Of a stretch of 64,000 nt of DNA, positions 1-11,434 are shown piece by piece. Each line of letters opens with the position of its first letter. Position 1 is the first letter of the stretch. Made by a program: the position numbers and the translations under genes. The notes beneath the pieces are model-generated. The model was not told the origin of the DNA. It worked only from the letters and a program-made list of their open reading frames with translations, and searched no databases. This DNA comes from Tridacna crocea (taxonomy: Eukaryota > Mollusca > Bivalvia > Cardiida > Cardiidae), in the NCBI GenBank assembly GCA_943736015.1, contig OX031064.1, forward strand, positions 34,771,361-34,835,360, in the 5' to 3' direction.

Positions 1-67
1 TCGAAATCGGGCTCAATCAGCCAAGGTAAGATCCACGTAGTGATCGTAAACTTGGCTCGCGAAGATG
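1..67. repeat. D-family element, right end only
   Basis: The window opens inside a D element. The sequence from the first base to the terminal GCGAAGATG matches the right ends of the copies near 27.5 kb and 56.4 kb, including the CCAAGGTAAGATCCACGTAG stretch. The left part lies outside the window. Confidence 0.8.
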
Positions 68-558
68 GGTTATCAAATGCACCTCTATTTTCTGTAAGTA
101 ATTGTAGGGCATGTGCGATAAACTTTCATATGCCCTTTTTTGCTGAAGTTTATCACACCAATCAGATAGAAATTTGAAAAACCAGTGACTCTATTGGAAT
201 TTCATCACCGGTGGCTGGAAGATTTGTCTTATCAGCTTCTCATTTAGATAAATAAATGATTGTAAAAATATCAAATTAACATAGCACACATGTCAGCTGG
301 ATCAACTTCGCGTTTCTCAACCTGTCTTGGTTAATCCATTTTTTTCCCTAGGAAAATCATGCTAAATGAGCCACATTCCATTTAGTTGTCTGCAAATAAT
401 AAATGGTGCCTGGAACGAACCCCTATAGATGCATGCATTGTGATATTCTAGGGCCCGTATTTACCAATGATTCTAAATAATTATATGTATGTAACTTTTA
501 ACTCTATAAAATTTTGTACATTTTGTAGGATAGTCAGTCGCCCTTAGCAGCCAAAGGG
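68..558. other. Unassigned intergenic stretch
   Basis: No repeat family, RNA or convincing coding frame is recognised here. Confidence 0.5.
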
Positions 559-787
559 TTAACTCATTACCAAACAACAAAATTTTACACCGGTCCAAAT
601 CGAAAGCATTTGCAGACGACAAAATAAAAGTCACTGAAAATTCGAAATTTGTTTTGTGAAGGGTAGAAAACATTGTTGGAAAAGGAGAAAATGCTGGTTA
701 CCAGCATTTTCTCCTTTTCCCACAATGTTTTATAAAGGCTTCTTTCTCAGGGTCGTCAAAAGTAGGGATTGTGTGGTAATGGGTTAA
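559..787. mobile_element. A1 element (TTAA-flanked hairpin MITE), reference copy
   Basis: This copy defines family A. It is bounded by TTAA at 559-562 and 784-787. One end reads roughly CYCTTTACCAAACGACAAAA and the other CCCTTTACCACACAATCCCT, so the terminal inverted repeat is only about 12-15 bp. The middle is a hairpin with about 33-bp arms around a single central base; its core is ATGCTGGTTACCAGCAT. There is no coding capacity. TTAA flanks and CCC-type termini are hallmarks of piggyBac-group elements, so a non-autonomous piggyBac-like origin is inferred. In the third reading frames these copies give spurious peptides containing the string WEKEKMLVTS. Confidence 0.85.
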
Positions 788-1455
788 CTAAGAAATAACT
801 TAGAATAAGGGTGATTGAACCCCAAACTTGATAACATTTCCTTTTGTCTGATCTATCATTTGTGGGCACATAAAAGATAATTATGTCCTACACCGCATAA
901 ATTCACTTTTATTACTTATATATATGTGACCCTTCACGCAAAAAAGGACCCTCTAGGAACTCTGGAAAGTGTCAACCCTAGTAAGAATGCGCCAACTGCG
1001 CAGGCTGACCAGGGTTTACACTTTTAGCTTTAATGACATTTTCTGTATGAAAACTGGTCGTTTTACCTTATTATACAATCATTTTTGAATTATCAACTTA
1101 AACTGACCTGCACTATCGTTGATCTGTTTTCATCTAAATGATATACAGAATTTCAGATGGCCCCCTTTTGCGTAATGGGTCACATATTTTGAACGCTCAT
1201 GAAAAAAAAACAGACCTGTGCTTTTCAAAAGCAAAATAATATGACTACCCTTTTCGTACAATGTTTTACCATGTAATTAAAAAAAAAACCCGAACTTTCC
1301 TTGGCTTTAGATATTTTTGGTTTGTGTCACTTTCTGCTGCTTTTGATACACATGAAATAAAAAAAAAAACTTTTGTTGCGATGGGTTCAATGTGGGAGGC
1401 AGTAAACAATTTTACAACGGCTTATCTCAATAAAGAACTTGTTTACGAACCTCGA
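788..1455. other. Unassigned intergenic stretch
   Basis: AT-rich with short A runs. I see no gene or repeat copy that I can name. Confidence 0.45.
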
Positions 1456-1687
1456 ACTCTTAACAAAACGACAGAATATTCTCTTTTTCTAAATTGACAC
1501 CACATGCAGACGACATAAAACATGTCACAAATGATGAAATCAGTCTTTGAAATACATGTAGTAGAAAAAAATAAAGTTAAAAAGAGAAAATGCTTGTACC
1601 ACCATGTTTTCCTTTTCTCACAATGTTTTCAAAACCTTAAAATTCTCCTAATCGTTAAACCACGGCGTTGTTTGTTGGAGGGATAAA
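1456..1687. mobile_element. A-family copy, strongly decayed
   Basis: The left end (AACAAAACGACAGAATATTC), the GCAGACGACATAAA box and a decayed hairpin around 1590-1630 are recognisable. The hairpin arms carry several mismatches, which marks an old copy. Confidence 0.55.
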
Positions 1688-1869
1688 AGTGAAATTGGAC
1701 GACTCGATCATGAATTATTTGCGCTATCTTAGAAACACGTTTATTTTTATGACAGCAGATCACGCAAGATAAGCTTTGATAATCTTGTTAAAAATCATTT
1801 TTTGTTTTTCACATAAACGATCGCTAACACCTACAAACTATCATACCAACTTTCAACACATCGAAAATC

Positions 1870-2100
1870 TTAACTCTTTACCACGCAACCCTGAGTTTAC
1901 ATGACCTCTGAGGAAGATGCCTTTTTGAAAACATTGTAGGAAAAGGAGAAAATGCTGGTAACCAGCATTTTCTCCTTTTCCTACAATGATTTCTCATCTA
2001 TCCAAGACAAATACTGTCACTTGAGACTCTTTTTAATTGTCGTCTGCAAATGCTTTCAATTTGGACAAATCTAATTTTTTGTCGTCTTGTAAAGAGTTAA
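1870..2100. mobile_element. A1 element
   Basis: Bounded by TTAA at 1870-1873 and 2097-2100. It lies in the opposite orientation to the reference copy: the CCACGCAACCCTGAGTTT end comes first. The central hairpin is nearly perfect. Confidence 0.85.
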
Positions 2101-2157
2101 GAAGCGTCAGAATGCAATAAAGAGGCACAGCAATATGCATATGAAATACTTAGATAC

Positions 2158-2622
2158 ATAGAGGATATTTGTATTTTTCGGTGGAAAATCGAAATTTATT
2201 TCATCGAGTGAACACCATCGGTAATATTTTCACGAGTGGCGCAGCCACGTGTGAAAATATTACCGATGGTGTTCACGAGATGAAACAAATTTCGGTCTTT
2301 CACCAAAAAAAAAAAAATCAATATTCTATTTATTTCATGCTTTTAACCCTTTCTTGGAGGAGCTTTATCAAAATCCAGTACAGTTCTTTTTTGTTATTCC
2401 CCGCGGCGTACCCCTCCCGCATAGCAACGCGTTACAATATTACGTCAGGCGCGAGAAATGTAAGGTATTTGACGTCATATTTCCCATCTGGTTGTCAGGC
2501 ACGCGCAATTTACCTAGGCGACAATAACGTGAAAATCGGTATTTTCACTGGTGGTACCAGTGTAAGATCGAAAAATATTTTCACTGCTATTTCTCGATAT
2601 CCTACTGGGAAGCATGAAATAA
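2158..2622. mobile_element. K element, full copy
   Basis: About 465 bp, shared almost end to end with 50248-50697. It begins ATAGAGGATATTTG and ends near GATATCCTACTGGGAAGCAT. Its left half is a long imperfect palindrome, with arms running from the CGAAATTTATTTCATCGAGTG segment and centred at GTGGCGCAGCCAC (about 2236). The right half is non-palindromic and contains a consensus CRE-like TGACGTCA (2470-2477). A 155-codon open frame runs through it, but it crosses the palindrome and resembles no protein family I know. Confidence 0.8.
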
Positions 2623-3290
2623 TGAGTTATTGTTGATATCAGCAAATCAAACTTTGTCAATGCTGTGAATGTCTTGCATCTCTGTTCCTAATACATCTGG
2701 ATTACTGATTCTGTATCAAAATGAATGTAACAAGTACCAGAAAATCTCTTGATTAGAAACTCTGATAATTTTCTAAAATTTTACAAATTCAAAATTGTTT
2801 TTTGTTTGTATATTTTTCATGCTTATTTCATACTTTAGAGGAGCTTTTGCAGACAGTGCTATTCCCACATTGATAACCTTCAAGGCTTGGTACCGGTCTG
2901 GAAAAATGTACCCGATATGGCCAATGTATAGAGAGGATATAGGGCCTTATGCCTTTTCTGTTGCAAAATATTTGCAGGTAAAGATAGCACTGTCATGGAG
3001 TGTCTTGGGTACCCTAGTGCATGTTCTCAAAGATCAAAACCGAAAAGCCCGTGTGGAAATAAATAGTAACCTTTATTTTTTATGCTAACACAATATACAA
3101 TATCTATTTTATACACTCCAGACGTCAGACAAGACTGTCCACCTAGCGCGGTGTGGCAAATAATGGAAGGAGCTTTTCCTCAAGGCATGTCGATGGCCAT
3201 TTTCTTCCTTGCTCCGTACAATGTTGGTGTCAGCATGTCAATGGCCATGTTGATGTTACTTTGGGGTTATTTTGCAATGTTTTCGGACAT
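2623..3290. other. Unassigned intergenic stretch
   Basis: Open frames at about 2795-3088 and 3082-3315 look like chance frames. Their translations show no family motif. Confidence 0.4.
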
Positions 3291-3291
3291 G

Positions 3292-3457
3292 CCTTGGCCT
3301 AACAGTCTTACATGACAGACGGGCGCAAGAAGGATTTCATATACATGTACATATCTACAGTATATATAAGATCTCTTGGCCTGACGGTCTTACGTGACAC
3401 GCGGGTGCAAGCAGGGATCATATATACACATGTTTATCAACAGTATGTGTACGATCC
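3292..3457. repeat. Diverged tandem duplication, about 84 bp x 2
   Basis: Two adjacent copies start CTTGGCCTAACAGTCTTAC (about 3293) and CTTGGCCTGACGGTCTTAC (about 3377). Each is followed by the same order of blocks: ACGGGYGCAAG, then CATATAYACATGT, then CAACAGTAT or the like. Divergence suggests an old local duplication. Confidence 0.7.
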
Positions 3458-3562
3458 TTGGTGCAAGTATGTAAAGTAAATCAGTTGGATTGAGGTTTAA
3501 TTAACACTAGGCAGCGATCCTATAATTCCTATAGATAAATGTTCAATTCAAGATATTTATCA

Positions 3563-3789
3563 TTAACCCTTTCCCAAACGACAAATTTTAGACTCTTCCA
3601 AACTGAAAGAGTTTACAGACGACAATTTTAACTTTCATAACAATGGCAGAAAATTATTCGAATGGGCAAAAACACTGTGGGAAAAGGAGAAATTGCTCGT
3701 TACGAGCAATTTCTCCTTTTCCCTCAGTGTTTTCAAAAGACTTGTACTGCAGACACGTAAAAACAAGGGCTTGTTTGGGAAAGGGTTAA
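3563..3789. mobile_element. A2 element (GCTCG-centre hairpin)
   Basis: Flanked by TTAA at 3563-3566 and 3786-3789. It has the A-family layout but a different hairpin: core AATTGCTCGTTACGAGCAAT, with outer stem CACTGT pairing ACAGTG (here one mismatch). The distal end carries ACTTGTACTGCAGACACGTA instead of the A1 sequence. Confidence 0.85.
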
Positions 3790-4415
3790 AATAGACACCA
3801 GAGAAGCCGCTAGAGGGCGCCGATTTTTGTTATGACGGAAAAATACTGATTACCTTGAAGCAATACGTACCTTGAACCAACATCTCGTAGCTATAATATT
3901 ACAGTAGTCGTTGCTGATTCGTACTAAGAATAACTCATGACTTTAACAATACACTTTTTTGAAATTCATGGATAAGACTGCAGTACGAGCAATGGATATC
4001 ATAGTTCGGTCATCAAGGTATTGGTCCTAATGTAACGAAGCTCCAATCATACTAAATACAGACATGTTTTGCCGAGTAGAACTTGTTGTGCGCCTTTCGG
4101 CGAAAAGTACAGACAGTATACGTTTTATTCGACTAATTAGTTTTTCTGTGTTCGGGGGAAAATTTCCGTTCACTTGGAGGATGATTTTTGTACCATCGAT
4201 CAAAAAATAAATCACATTGTGCCGACAATTGTCGGGACTTAAGACATATTCTACGCTCTTTGATTTTGAACTCATCAAACAAAGATACCTTTCTCACTAG
4301 GAGGAATAAATCTTTGACGGCTGCAAAAACAACATAGTGCGTCTTGGCCCTGGTAGCTCTGTCCGTAGCGTGCAGGACTTGGACACAGGATTCAGGGTTC
4401 GAAAGTTTTGTTTTT
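3790..4415. other. Unassigned intergenic stretch
   Basis: Two overlapping minus-strand frames (83 and 104 codons) occur at about 4027-4447. They show no recognisable motif, and the second runs into the J element. Confidence 0.4.
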
Positions 4416-5200
4416 ATACGCCCATAGGGTCGTATTATGTTATACAACCGGTCGTCCGTCCGTCCATCCGTCCGTCCGTCTGTCTGTCTGAATTTTTGTC
4501 CAGGCCATAACTTCTAAACTATAAAAGCTATTAATTTTGAACTTCATACACTGATAGAACCCATTATGGAGAAGTGCAGTGCACATGAACCATAACTGTG
4601 CCACCTTTATTTTTTGAGTTACAGCCCTTTGTTAATTTTCAGTATGAATTTTTGTTCAGGCCATAACTTCCAAACTATAAAAGCTATTAACTTGGAACTT
4701 CATACACTGATAGAACACATTATGGAGAAGTGTGGAGCACATGAACAATAACTCTGCCACCTTCATTTTTTGAGTTATAGCCCTTTGTTAATTTTCAGTT
4801 TGAAGTTTTGTAAAGACCTTAACTTCCAAACTTCCAAGCTTCAAAATCCATCATCTTGAAACTTCAAAGACTAATAGAACACATTATGAGGAGGTGCACT
4901 GCACAAGAAACATAACTCTGCCATCCTTCTTTTTGGGTTATTGACCTTTGTTAGTTTTCACTTGGGATTTCCGTCCGGGCCATAATTTCTAAAATATAAA
5001 AGATATTATCTTGAACCTTCAAAGACTGATAGAACACCTTGTGGATAAGAGCAATTCACAAAATATGTAACTGTGCCACCCTTATTTTTTTAGTTATTGC
5101 CCTTTAATATTTTTCACTTATCATGGAGAATAACTACTCTTCATTCATGGCTCTTCCGTTATTTCAACTCATTTCACTGACAAGCCCCTTCGGGCGTATA
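4416..5200. mobile_element. J element with internal 156-bp tandem repeats
   Basis: It starts TATACGCCCATAGGG and ends CCCCTTCGGGCGTATA, giving an imperfect 16-bp inverted terminal repeat. A (GTCC)n/(GTCT)n tract follows the left end (about 4451-4489). Four diverging repeat units then begin near 4491, 4647, 4803 and about 4966. Each contains a GGCCATAACTTC-like block, a TATAAAAGCTATTA-like block and ACACTGATAGAAC. Similar elements are, from memory, common in marine invertebrates. No transposase is visible. Confidence 0.7.
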
Positions 5201-5266
5201 TGCGCCGCTCTGCGAAGCTCTTGTGTGTGTGTGTGTTTTTTTTTGGGGGGGGGATAAATTTACCTT

Positions 5267-5378
5267 ATCGGACAGTGTAGATCAAAGATCAGACTGCACG
5301 TTCTGTGCAGTCTGATCTTGATCGACACTGTCCGCAAAAGGCTAGTGAGTCGCACTTAACAGCCTAATGGTTTAACGT
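5267..5378. mobile_element. H element hairpin copy
   Basis: Reference copy of H. A palindrome (GGACAGTGTAGATC, then GATCAGACTGCAC, then its complement) spans about 5268-5332. It is followed by the non-palindromic tail CAAAAGGCTAGTGAGTCGCA ending near CAGCCTAATGGTTTAAC. The full family seems to extend further on the other side in copies near 24.5 and 50 kb. Confidence 0.75.
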
Positions 5379-5449
5379 TGGTTACTCCCTACTTAACATA
5401 TTCAACTGTTCTCGAGGTCGGAGAGGAGATTGGTCCAGATAATTTTGGT

Positions 5450-5565
5450 CTTTGTTTAGCTTTATTGAGGGACAGAGTAGATCCAAGATAAGACAGCATT
5501 TTCTGTGCTTTATAATCTTGACCTATACCCTCCTCAAAAGCTTTTGAATGTGCCGTTCGCAGTAG
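5450..5565. mobile_element. H element, decayed
   Basis: GGACAGAGTAGATCCAAGAT at 5470 and CTCAAAAGCTTTTGAATGTG at about 5530 align with H. The hairpin arms are eroded. Confidence 0.55.
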
Positions 5566-7575
5566 AAGACGTTTTAAAAAAGCGCCCGGTTTTTCACGTC
5601 AGGACTCCAACACGCCAAATGTAATGCCATCTTACGTGGTTTGACATGAATTTGAAGAATAGATAACATCGTTAATTTCTCTAGACAAATAAAAGATAAC
5701 ATATATTGGTTTCTAGAGATTCCAATCACGTAGATTTACGAGTTTGTTTGTATGAATGGTGGTTTTCACCTTTTTAACAGAAACTTCAATCGTATCACGG
5801 CTATTTCAAGCTCTCTGTCCTAGATGACTAGGATTGGCTTTTGGTTTGAAGATTTTCATATGAACCAACCATGTCTGTGGTTGGTTGTAAGATGTATGTG
5901 GTTTTTACTTATCTAGATCATAGATGTATGGTTTTGACATAATAACAAACAAAAATGATGCTCCTGCAAAAGGGTGTGTAGGTGTATCTCCGTGGGATTA
6001 TACACAGCAAAGGTATTACTCAACACTTGATAGATATTTTAATCCAATTGTTCCGCAAACAAATTGAGTTAAACTGATGCATTGAGCAGCATAAAATTGT
6101 TTTATAGAAAAAAATGTCGATCTAGATCAGCAATCGCCAACATTGCAAGCTAATCTAAATCGACACTTTTTTAAAGGAGAGAGTACTTATAACCAGCATT
6201 TTATCCTTGCTCTTTATTTGAAATTTGTTTTGTGGCCTCGAACTTGTCGTCCAAATATGGGAATTTGAGGGGGGGGGGGGTAAAGAAAAATAGTCCAGAA
6301 AAATATGTTTGCATCACAAATTTGTAACAATTCTTTTCATTGGTTAAAAATCCTCAAAGAGTTACCAATGAACTTATGAAATGATTCTGTAATTAATCAT
6401 TTTGTCAACCATATGCACCACGACACATATAAACGTAATGAATAAAAAGTAAAATGGCTCACCGGCGACGGACATACGTGTGACCAACATGACTTAGGGC
6501 GTCACACATCACTGCTTTGTGCTACATCTGTTTCTTTCAAATACATGCCCAGTGGCCAACAGAACAAATGGATTCCATGTTCTGCTCTTCCAACGCGAAC
6601 ATAAACAGTTTAAAAATTACGGTGCAAAAAGGCTGTTTTCGATTGATGATCATAGCTCATTACATCACAAGCCCAAAATAGTTCCCAAGGAAATGACAGA
6701 CTTTCACGCATTTTCCTCATAAATCATCAAATAAACATCAGAAACACATTAAAACCCGACTCTTTTCCTCTTTTTTGTGTTATAAAACACCTCAGCAGAC
6801 GTACTTGGTCTCAAAATTTTCGAAATAGGCTACATCTAATAACTACGACCAGAACTTTAATATGTAGCAACTCTTTGGTACATTGCAAGATTGTATTCAG
6901 GGCGACCGTAGGTCGGTTATTAATCCCATTTTTCGGTTTGGGCTTGGCTATGTATACCAACAGTTCAGCCCTTATCCAAACATGAGTAAAAGTGCAAAGT
7001 ATCGCTTGCAAGCATCAAAGACAAAATCAAAAGGTGCTTGCTTTCTCCAGGTAATTTCATGTCAACAAATTGGCCCCTTCTTTAGACACAATTTATGTTT
7101 AACGTGTCAACCCTGTATGTTCATGACCCTAAAGGAGACGGCTTTAGCAAACAGTTATATAAGATGATTTCTTTCCGTTCAGGCACCATTTGACCCACTT
7201 TCCATTTTTTGCCGTCAAAGTTAAAGATTGGTCAGATTTTTTCCTTAAGACTTCGAAATGATCTGTTTTGAATCCTTAATGATCACGAGGCCAAGACTTT
7301 ACAAAAATATTCTTGACATCAGCTTGTACAAATTAATATTCGTCCATTCTGTTGTCAATTCTATAGAATGTCAGCGTGAGATTTTTAGATATTTTAATCA
7401 TCGGAGTCTGTTACAATGTGATAGCAGTTTCAACCTCATACAAATGTGACAGCAATTTGGAACTCTGAAGGGCTTCTTTTTCCATCTGTTTCACGCTACC
7501 TGGTATATAGGGGCCTTCAGCGCTTTCAGCGCTTTGACTTTTTAATTAGTCTGTTTAAAAGACCAGCCCAGACCA
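5566..7575. other. Long unassigned stretch
   Basis: About 2 kb without a recognised repeat or gene. There are short G and A homopolymers (for example 6268-6281). The small open frames at 6519-7655 have no family signature. Confidence 0.5.
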
Positions 7576-7758
7576 GGGCCCGTATTCACCAAGCATTTTT
7601 TAGACCGGTCTTTGTCTTATTCGCCAGAATTTTTCCATATTTGAAAGTAACCTAACAAAATGGTATAGCCAATCACAAGTTGGGTTACTTTCAAACTTTG
7701 AATATTTTGGAGAATAAGACTAAGAATATTCTCAGAAATGGTTGGTGAATACAGGCTC
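7576..7758. mobile_element. C element (GGGCCCGTATTCACC palindrome)
   Basis: Almost the entire element is one imperfect palindrome of about 180 bp. The arms carry CCGTATTCACCAA, TCTTATTCNCCAGAATTTT and an ACTTGTGATTGGCTA-like inner stem. This copy is moderately decayed (ACAGGCTC at the right end). Confidence 0.75.
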
Positions 7759-7882
7759 AGGTAGGTACTCGAAATATGCTGGAATTAAATCTTTTCAGTC
7801 AAGATGACACTGAATTTATATTCCATCAAATAAAGTATACAGTGTACGCAAGAGCATAGAAAGCGACTGATTTAGGTTGTCA

Positions 7883-8079
7883 GGGCCCGTATTCACCAAC
7901 CATTCTTGAGGATGTTATTAGTCTTATTCTCCAAGATTTTCTACATTTGTAAGTAACACGACTTCTGATTGGCTAAACCGAATGGTTTAGCCAATCAGAA
8001 GTTGTGTTACTTTCAAATACAGAAAATTCTGGAAAATACGACTAAGAACATCCTCAAGAATGGTTGGTGAATACGGGCT
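7883..8079. mobile_element. C element, well preserved
   Basis: Runs from GGGCCCGTATTCACCAACCA to TGGTTGGTGAATACGGGC. The inner stem CTTCTGATTGGCTAAACC pairs with GGTTTAGCCAATCAGAAG around a centre near 7983. It sits only about 125 bp from the previous C copy. Confidence 0.85.
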
Positions 8080-8852
8080 TTGGTGATGTAATACAACGCT
8101 CCTTGGCTTGTAATTGTAGTCTATATATTGTCATTGTTTCATAAAGACATGTGCAAAAACAAAGTGCAGAAAATCTACTGACAATTGCTGCCACACTCTT
8201 CGTGCTAACATGCAACTCTGTCTCGCAACGAAATCATTATAGTCTGAACAAAAAGTTTCAGTTGTTTGCATTTGTTGGTAGTTACACCTTCCTGTCATTC
8301 TAAAATTTTCTGATAACTTTCACTAAGCCTCTCCAAGGAGGCATTTGCATCTTACACGTCTTTTTTTTTTATCTAACTCTCTACAGGTAGTTCAATTTTT
8401 AGTTTAAATTGTTGATCTCAAAGTGTCCACAGGTGTTTTTGATATAACATCATTTTGTTTGTGGTGTTGAATACTGTTTGAAATCTTAGAAAGGTTTTAA
8501 CGTTGTACAGAAGATACTGCTTGTGAATATAGCCCAAATTCCTTCTGTTTTCAGTCTCCATGCATAAAGGTTTAGCATCGTAAAGGTGAAAAAAGGGATG
8601 CCGAACGGAAAAGTCAAATTTGAGTGCTAGTAGGAAAAGCTCTGATATATTGTTAAAACTTGCCAAGGGTACTTTTACACGAGGGAAAAAATAGTGTGAT
8701 TCGGAACAGGATAGTCAGACTGATCTATTGAAAGTCACTTTAGAGTAACACTTCTCCATCTCATGATACTGATTTGTATTAGAGACTTGAAGACATCCTA
8801 GAGTAATACGGAAATTTATTGTTATTTTAAGTACAAGGGGAATACTGTGCCA
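8080..8852. other. Unassigned intergenic stretch
   Basis: Nothing recognised. A minus-strand 82-codon frame at 8418-8666 has no motif. Confidence 0.45.
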
Positions 8853-8862
8853 TAAGGACTTA

Positions 8863-9129
8863 TATTTGGTTGGTTGGTTGTATTAGGGTTTAATGCCACT
8901 TTAATAGCTTAGGTCATATCATGGCGGTCGGTGACGCGCACATGTGTTTCCTGGCTTTCTCATACCAGCACTAACACAACTTTCTTTCCAAAGCCACCGA
9001 CTACTTTTCTCACATGCTTCAGCAGAGGTGAGAGGCGAAAATACGCCGGAAAGAAAGTTCGCCTCAATCGACCTTACAACCAACAGGTCATAAGACCGAC
9101 ACGCTCACCACTGAGCCACCAGGGCGGGC
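8863..9129 (-). mobile_element. tRNA-headed SINE with (CCAA)n tail and target duplication
   Basis: Read on the minus strand, the 5' end carries a tRNA-like promoter head: a box A resembling TGGCTCAGTGGTGAGCG at about 9105-9121, then a degenerate box B. The 3' end is AAACCCTAATACAACCAACC-like. The element is flanked by a perfect 10-bp direct repeat TAAGGACTTA (8853-8862 and 9130-9139), as expected for LINE-driven retroposition. It is presumably mobilised in trans. The parental tRNA cannot be named because the acceptor stem is not intact. Confidence 0.85.
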
Positions 9130-9139
9130 TAAGGACTTA

Positions 9140-10152
9140 GAACAATGCTTACTATAGCAAGAGTTGGTACAAACTATAGGACACGATGCAGTCTGTAACC
9201 GCTGCGAAAGTTTTATGCTGTACTTTTATGTCCGAAACGTAGGTATATCATTTCGTCCGCTTGATTAGTCTTCTTGCACCAAAAGAATGATAGCAACCAT
9301 GGTAATGTCGCATTAAGGCTTTGTTTCCCATCCCCTAATGATGGTCATTGAAAAATCACAATAAGCCTGTCTGTGTCCGTTATTTGGGCAGGTAATAAAC
9401 GCTTAACAAGCTATGAAACTTCTGGTATTTTGAACGATACTATATATAGCGAGTTCATTGGCCGATATTCCGAGAGCTTTCCTGACAAATGTTTTGCCAC
9501 TGTACTCTGAAACCATCGGATAAACAGACGTTGAATTCATATTTAGGATGGATTGTCTGAAATTTTTGAGTATATTAGTCAATGAATGATTCTTGCAAGT
9601 ACCTAATCTTCTGAACTATCTCTTTCCTTTCAAAAACAGTAAATGGACACTCTGTTTTACATTAGTAAATGTCCCAATCTCAGGCGTATCGCCTTTTGTT
9701 CCATAAAACATGCATCAGCTAAGTCACTCATCAAAAGCAATTAGAATAAAACACTTCGCTCTTATAACACGGAGACAATATATATGTACCAAAACAGGAT
9801 CGCTGTAAAAATTTAGTGCAGCTGTAAGGCTTTGTTTTACGTGACTTTTCTACTAGACCTGTACGGCCGGAATAGTCTTCCGTAAATGCCAACATTACAT
9901 TATTCTTTCTTTCCTGTTCTCATATATTGCAGATTCTGATTCGTCTCACATATACGGTACCATAAGACCTGGCCCATAAACCTATTTACAAACGATTTTC
10001 AAGAACATTCTTCCTCTAACTCTGCATTCTTGATGGTAACACTAATTGTTAATGCTAGCACGTCTGATTGGATAAACCATTTGGTTTATTTGGCAATCAT
10101 TTGTCAGTAACATGATTCCGTATAAAACATACCTTTTATCAATTACCGTAGC
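9140..10152. other. Unassigned intergenic stretch
   Basis: No gene or repeat is recognised in about 1 kb, apart from the SINE target duplication at its left edge. Confidence 0.45.
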
Positions 10153-10302
10153 AGGTGTAATGCAGAGAAATGACCCTTCCCTACAAAATGACCCAAGGGT
10201 AATTTCTCTTGGTAGAATAATAACCGGGGTCATTCCTCTACGTAGTGAAATGACCAACGGGTCATTTTTATAGGGGAGGGTCATTTCTCTGCATTACACA
10301 GG
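10153..10302. mobile_element. G element, shortest copy
   Basis: About 150 bp. The inverted ends read GGTGTAATGCAGAGAAATGA and its complement. Next inward is a CCCTACAAAATGACCC stem, then one short internal palindromic block with CCTCTACGTAGTGAAATGAC. No coding capacity. Confidence 0.85.
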
Positions 10303-10399
10303 CCGACAGATATGTCAACTGATTGCCTTTAACTAAATCAGAAAAAAATAAGATAAAATGGCACTCACTTTAACGGTCCACCAACTATTTTGGAAACAT

Positions 10400-10625
10400 C
10401 TCGTTTACCAAACGACAAAATTTTGGACTCCACCCAATTGAACGCATATGCAGACGACAATTTTAATGTAGTTTGAATGGTGAATTAGTTCTTTGATTGG
10501 TTATAAAACATGTTTGGAAAGGAAGAAAATGCTGGTAAGCAGTATTTTCTCGAGTTCCAACAATGTTTTCAAAAGCCTCCTCTCTAGGGTCCTTAAAACT
10601 TTGCATTGTGTGGTAAAGTGTTTAA
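10400..10625. mobile_element. A1 element, decayed
   Basis: The left end ACCAAACGACAAAATTTTGG and the hairpin around 10515-10570 (one arm mutated to TCTCGAGTTCC) are clear. The right end is GTGGTAAAGTGTTTAA. Confidence 0.7.
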
Positions 10626-10862
10626 AACTTACAGGGGAATAGGTCACAATATCGTCTTCCCATGTTCGGACAGACAGACAGACAAGTTAATTCTAGTATA
10701 CCTTCCAGCTTCGTTGTTGGTTTTATACTTAAAAACAATCAATACGAATGAGGTTGAAGCTAATTTAGTCGGAAAATTCATTCTGAATAAAACAGGTCTG
10801 ATTTACATTGTATTTCACCAGATGAGCCGCGTATTATTTAGTTTATCCCTTGGCATCTAGAT

Positions 10863-10939
10863 AATTCAGGTGGTTTGAAAACGTTGCGGACAAGTCCAGG
10901 CCACAATTCAGGTGGTTTGAAAACGTTACGGACAAGTCA
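10863..10939. repeat. Direct repeat, 37 bp x 2
   Basis: AATTCAGGTGGTTTGAAAAC begins at 10863 and again at 10905 (42-bp spacing). One base differs in the following ACGTTGCGG/ACGTTACGG. The second copy abuts the C element. Confidence 0.8.
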
Positions 10940-11142
10940 GGGCCCGTATTCACCAACCATTCTTAAGAGCGATCTTTGTCTTATCCTCCAGAATTTTCTA
11001 TATTTGTAAGTAACACAACTTCTGATTGGCTAAACCATTCGGTTTAGCCAATCAGAAGTTGTGTTACTTACAAATTTAGGAAAAAAAACTTGGAGAATAA
11101 GACTAAGAATATTCTCAAGAATGGTTGGTGAATACGGGCCCT
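10940..11142. mobile_element. C element, best-preserved copy
   Basis: Perfect outer ends GGGCCCGTATTCACCAACCA / TGGTTGGTGAATACGGGCCC. The inner stem CTTCTGATTGGCTAAACC is centred near 11038. The outer part of one arm has gained an A run at about 11082-11088. Confidence 0.9.
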
Positions 11143-11434
11143 GCGGAACTGACAACAAATTTGTAAGAGTGACCTTCTGTAACTGCAAGACGTCACATCA
11201 GCAGAGGAATAAAGGGGTTGCTACCGTGTATAGATTTCTCTATAAAATGGCATGCAAAGTCTTTGTGATAAATTGCAGAGCTTATTTAGGTTGTGTTTCC
11301 GTGAAAGACAACTTATCAAACAAATAATTTACCATATTCATTGCATCAGTATTGATATTTAAATTATTGTTCTCATTTGGGACATCAGATATAGAATTTT
11401 CACGAAACCACAATTTCCTTATCTTTCAACCTTA

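Noticed and set aside
2169-2636. 155-codon plus-strand open frame
   Set aside because: It lies inside the K element and crosses its palindrome; the translation has no family features.
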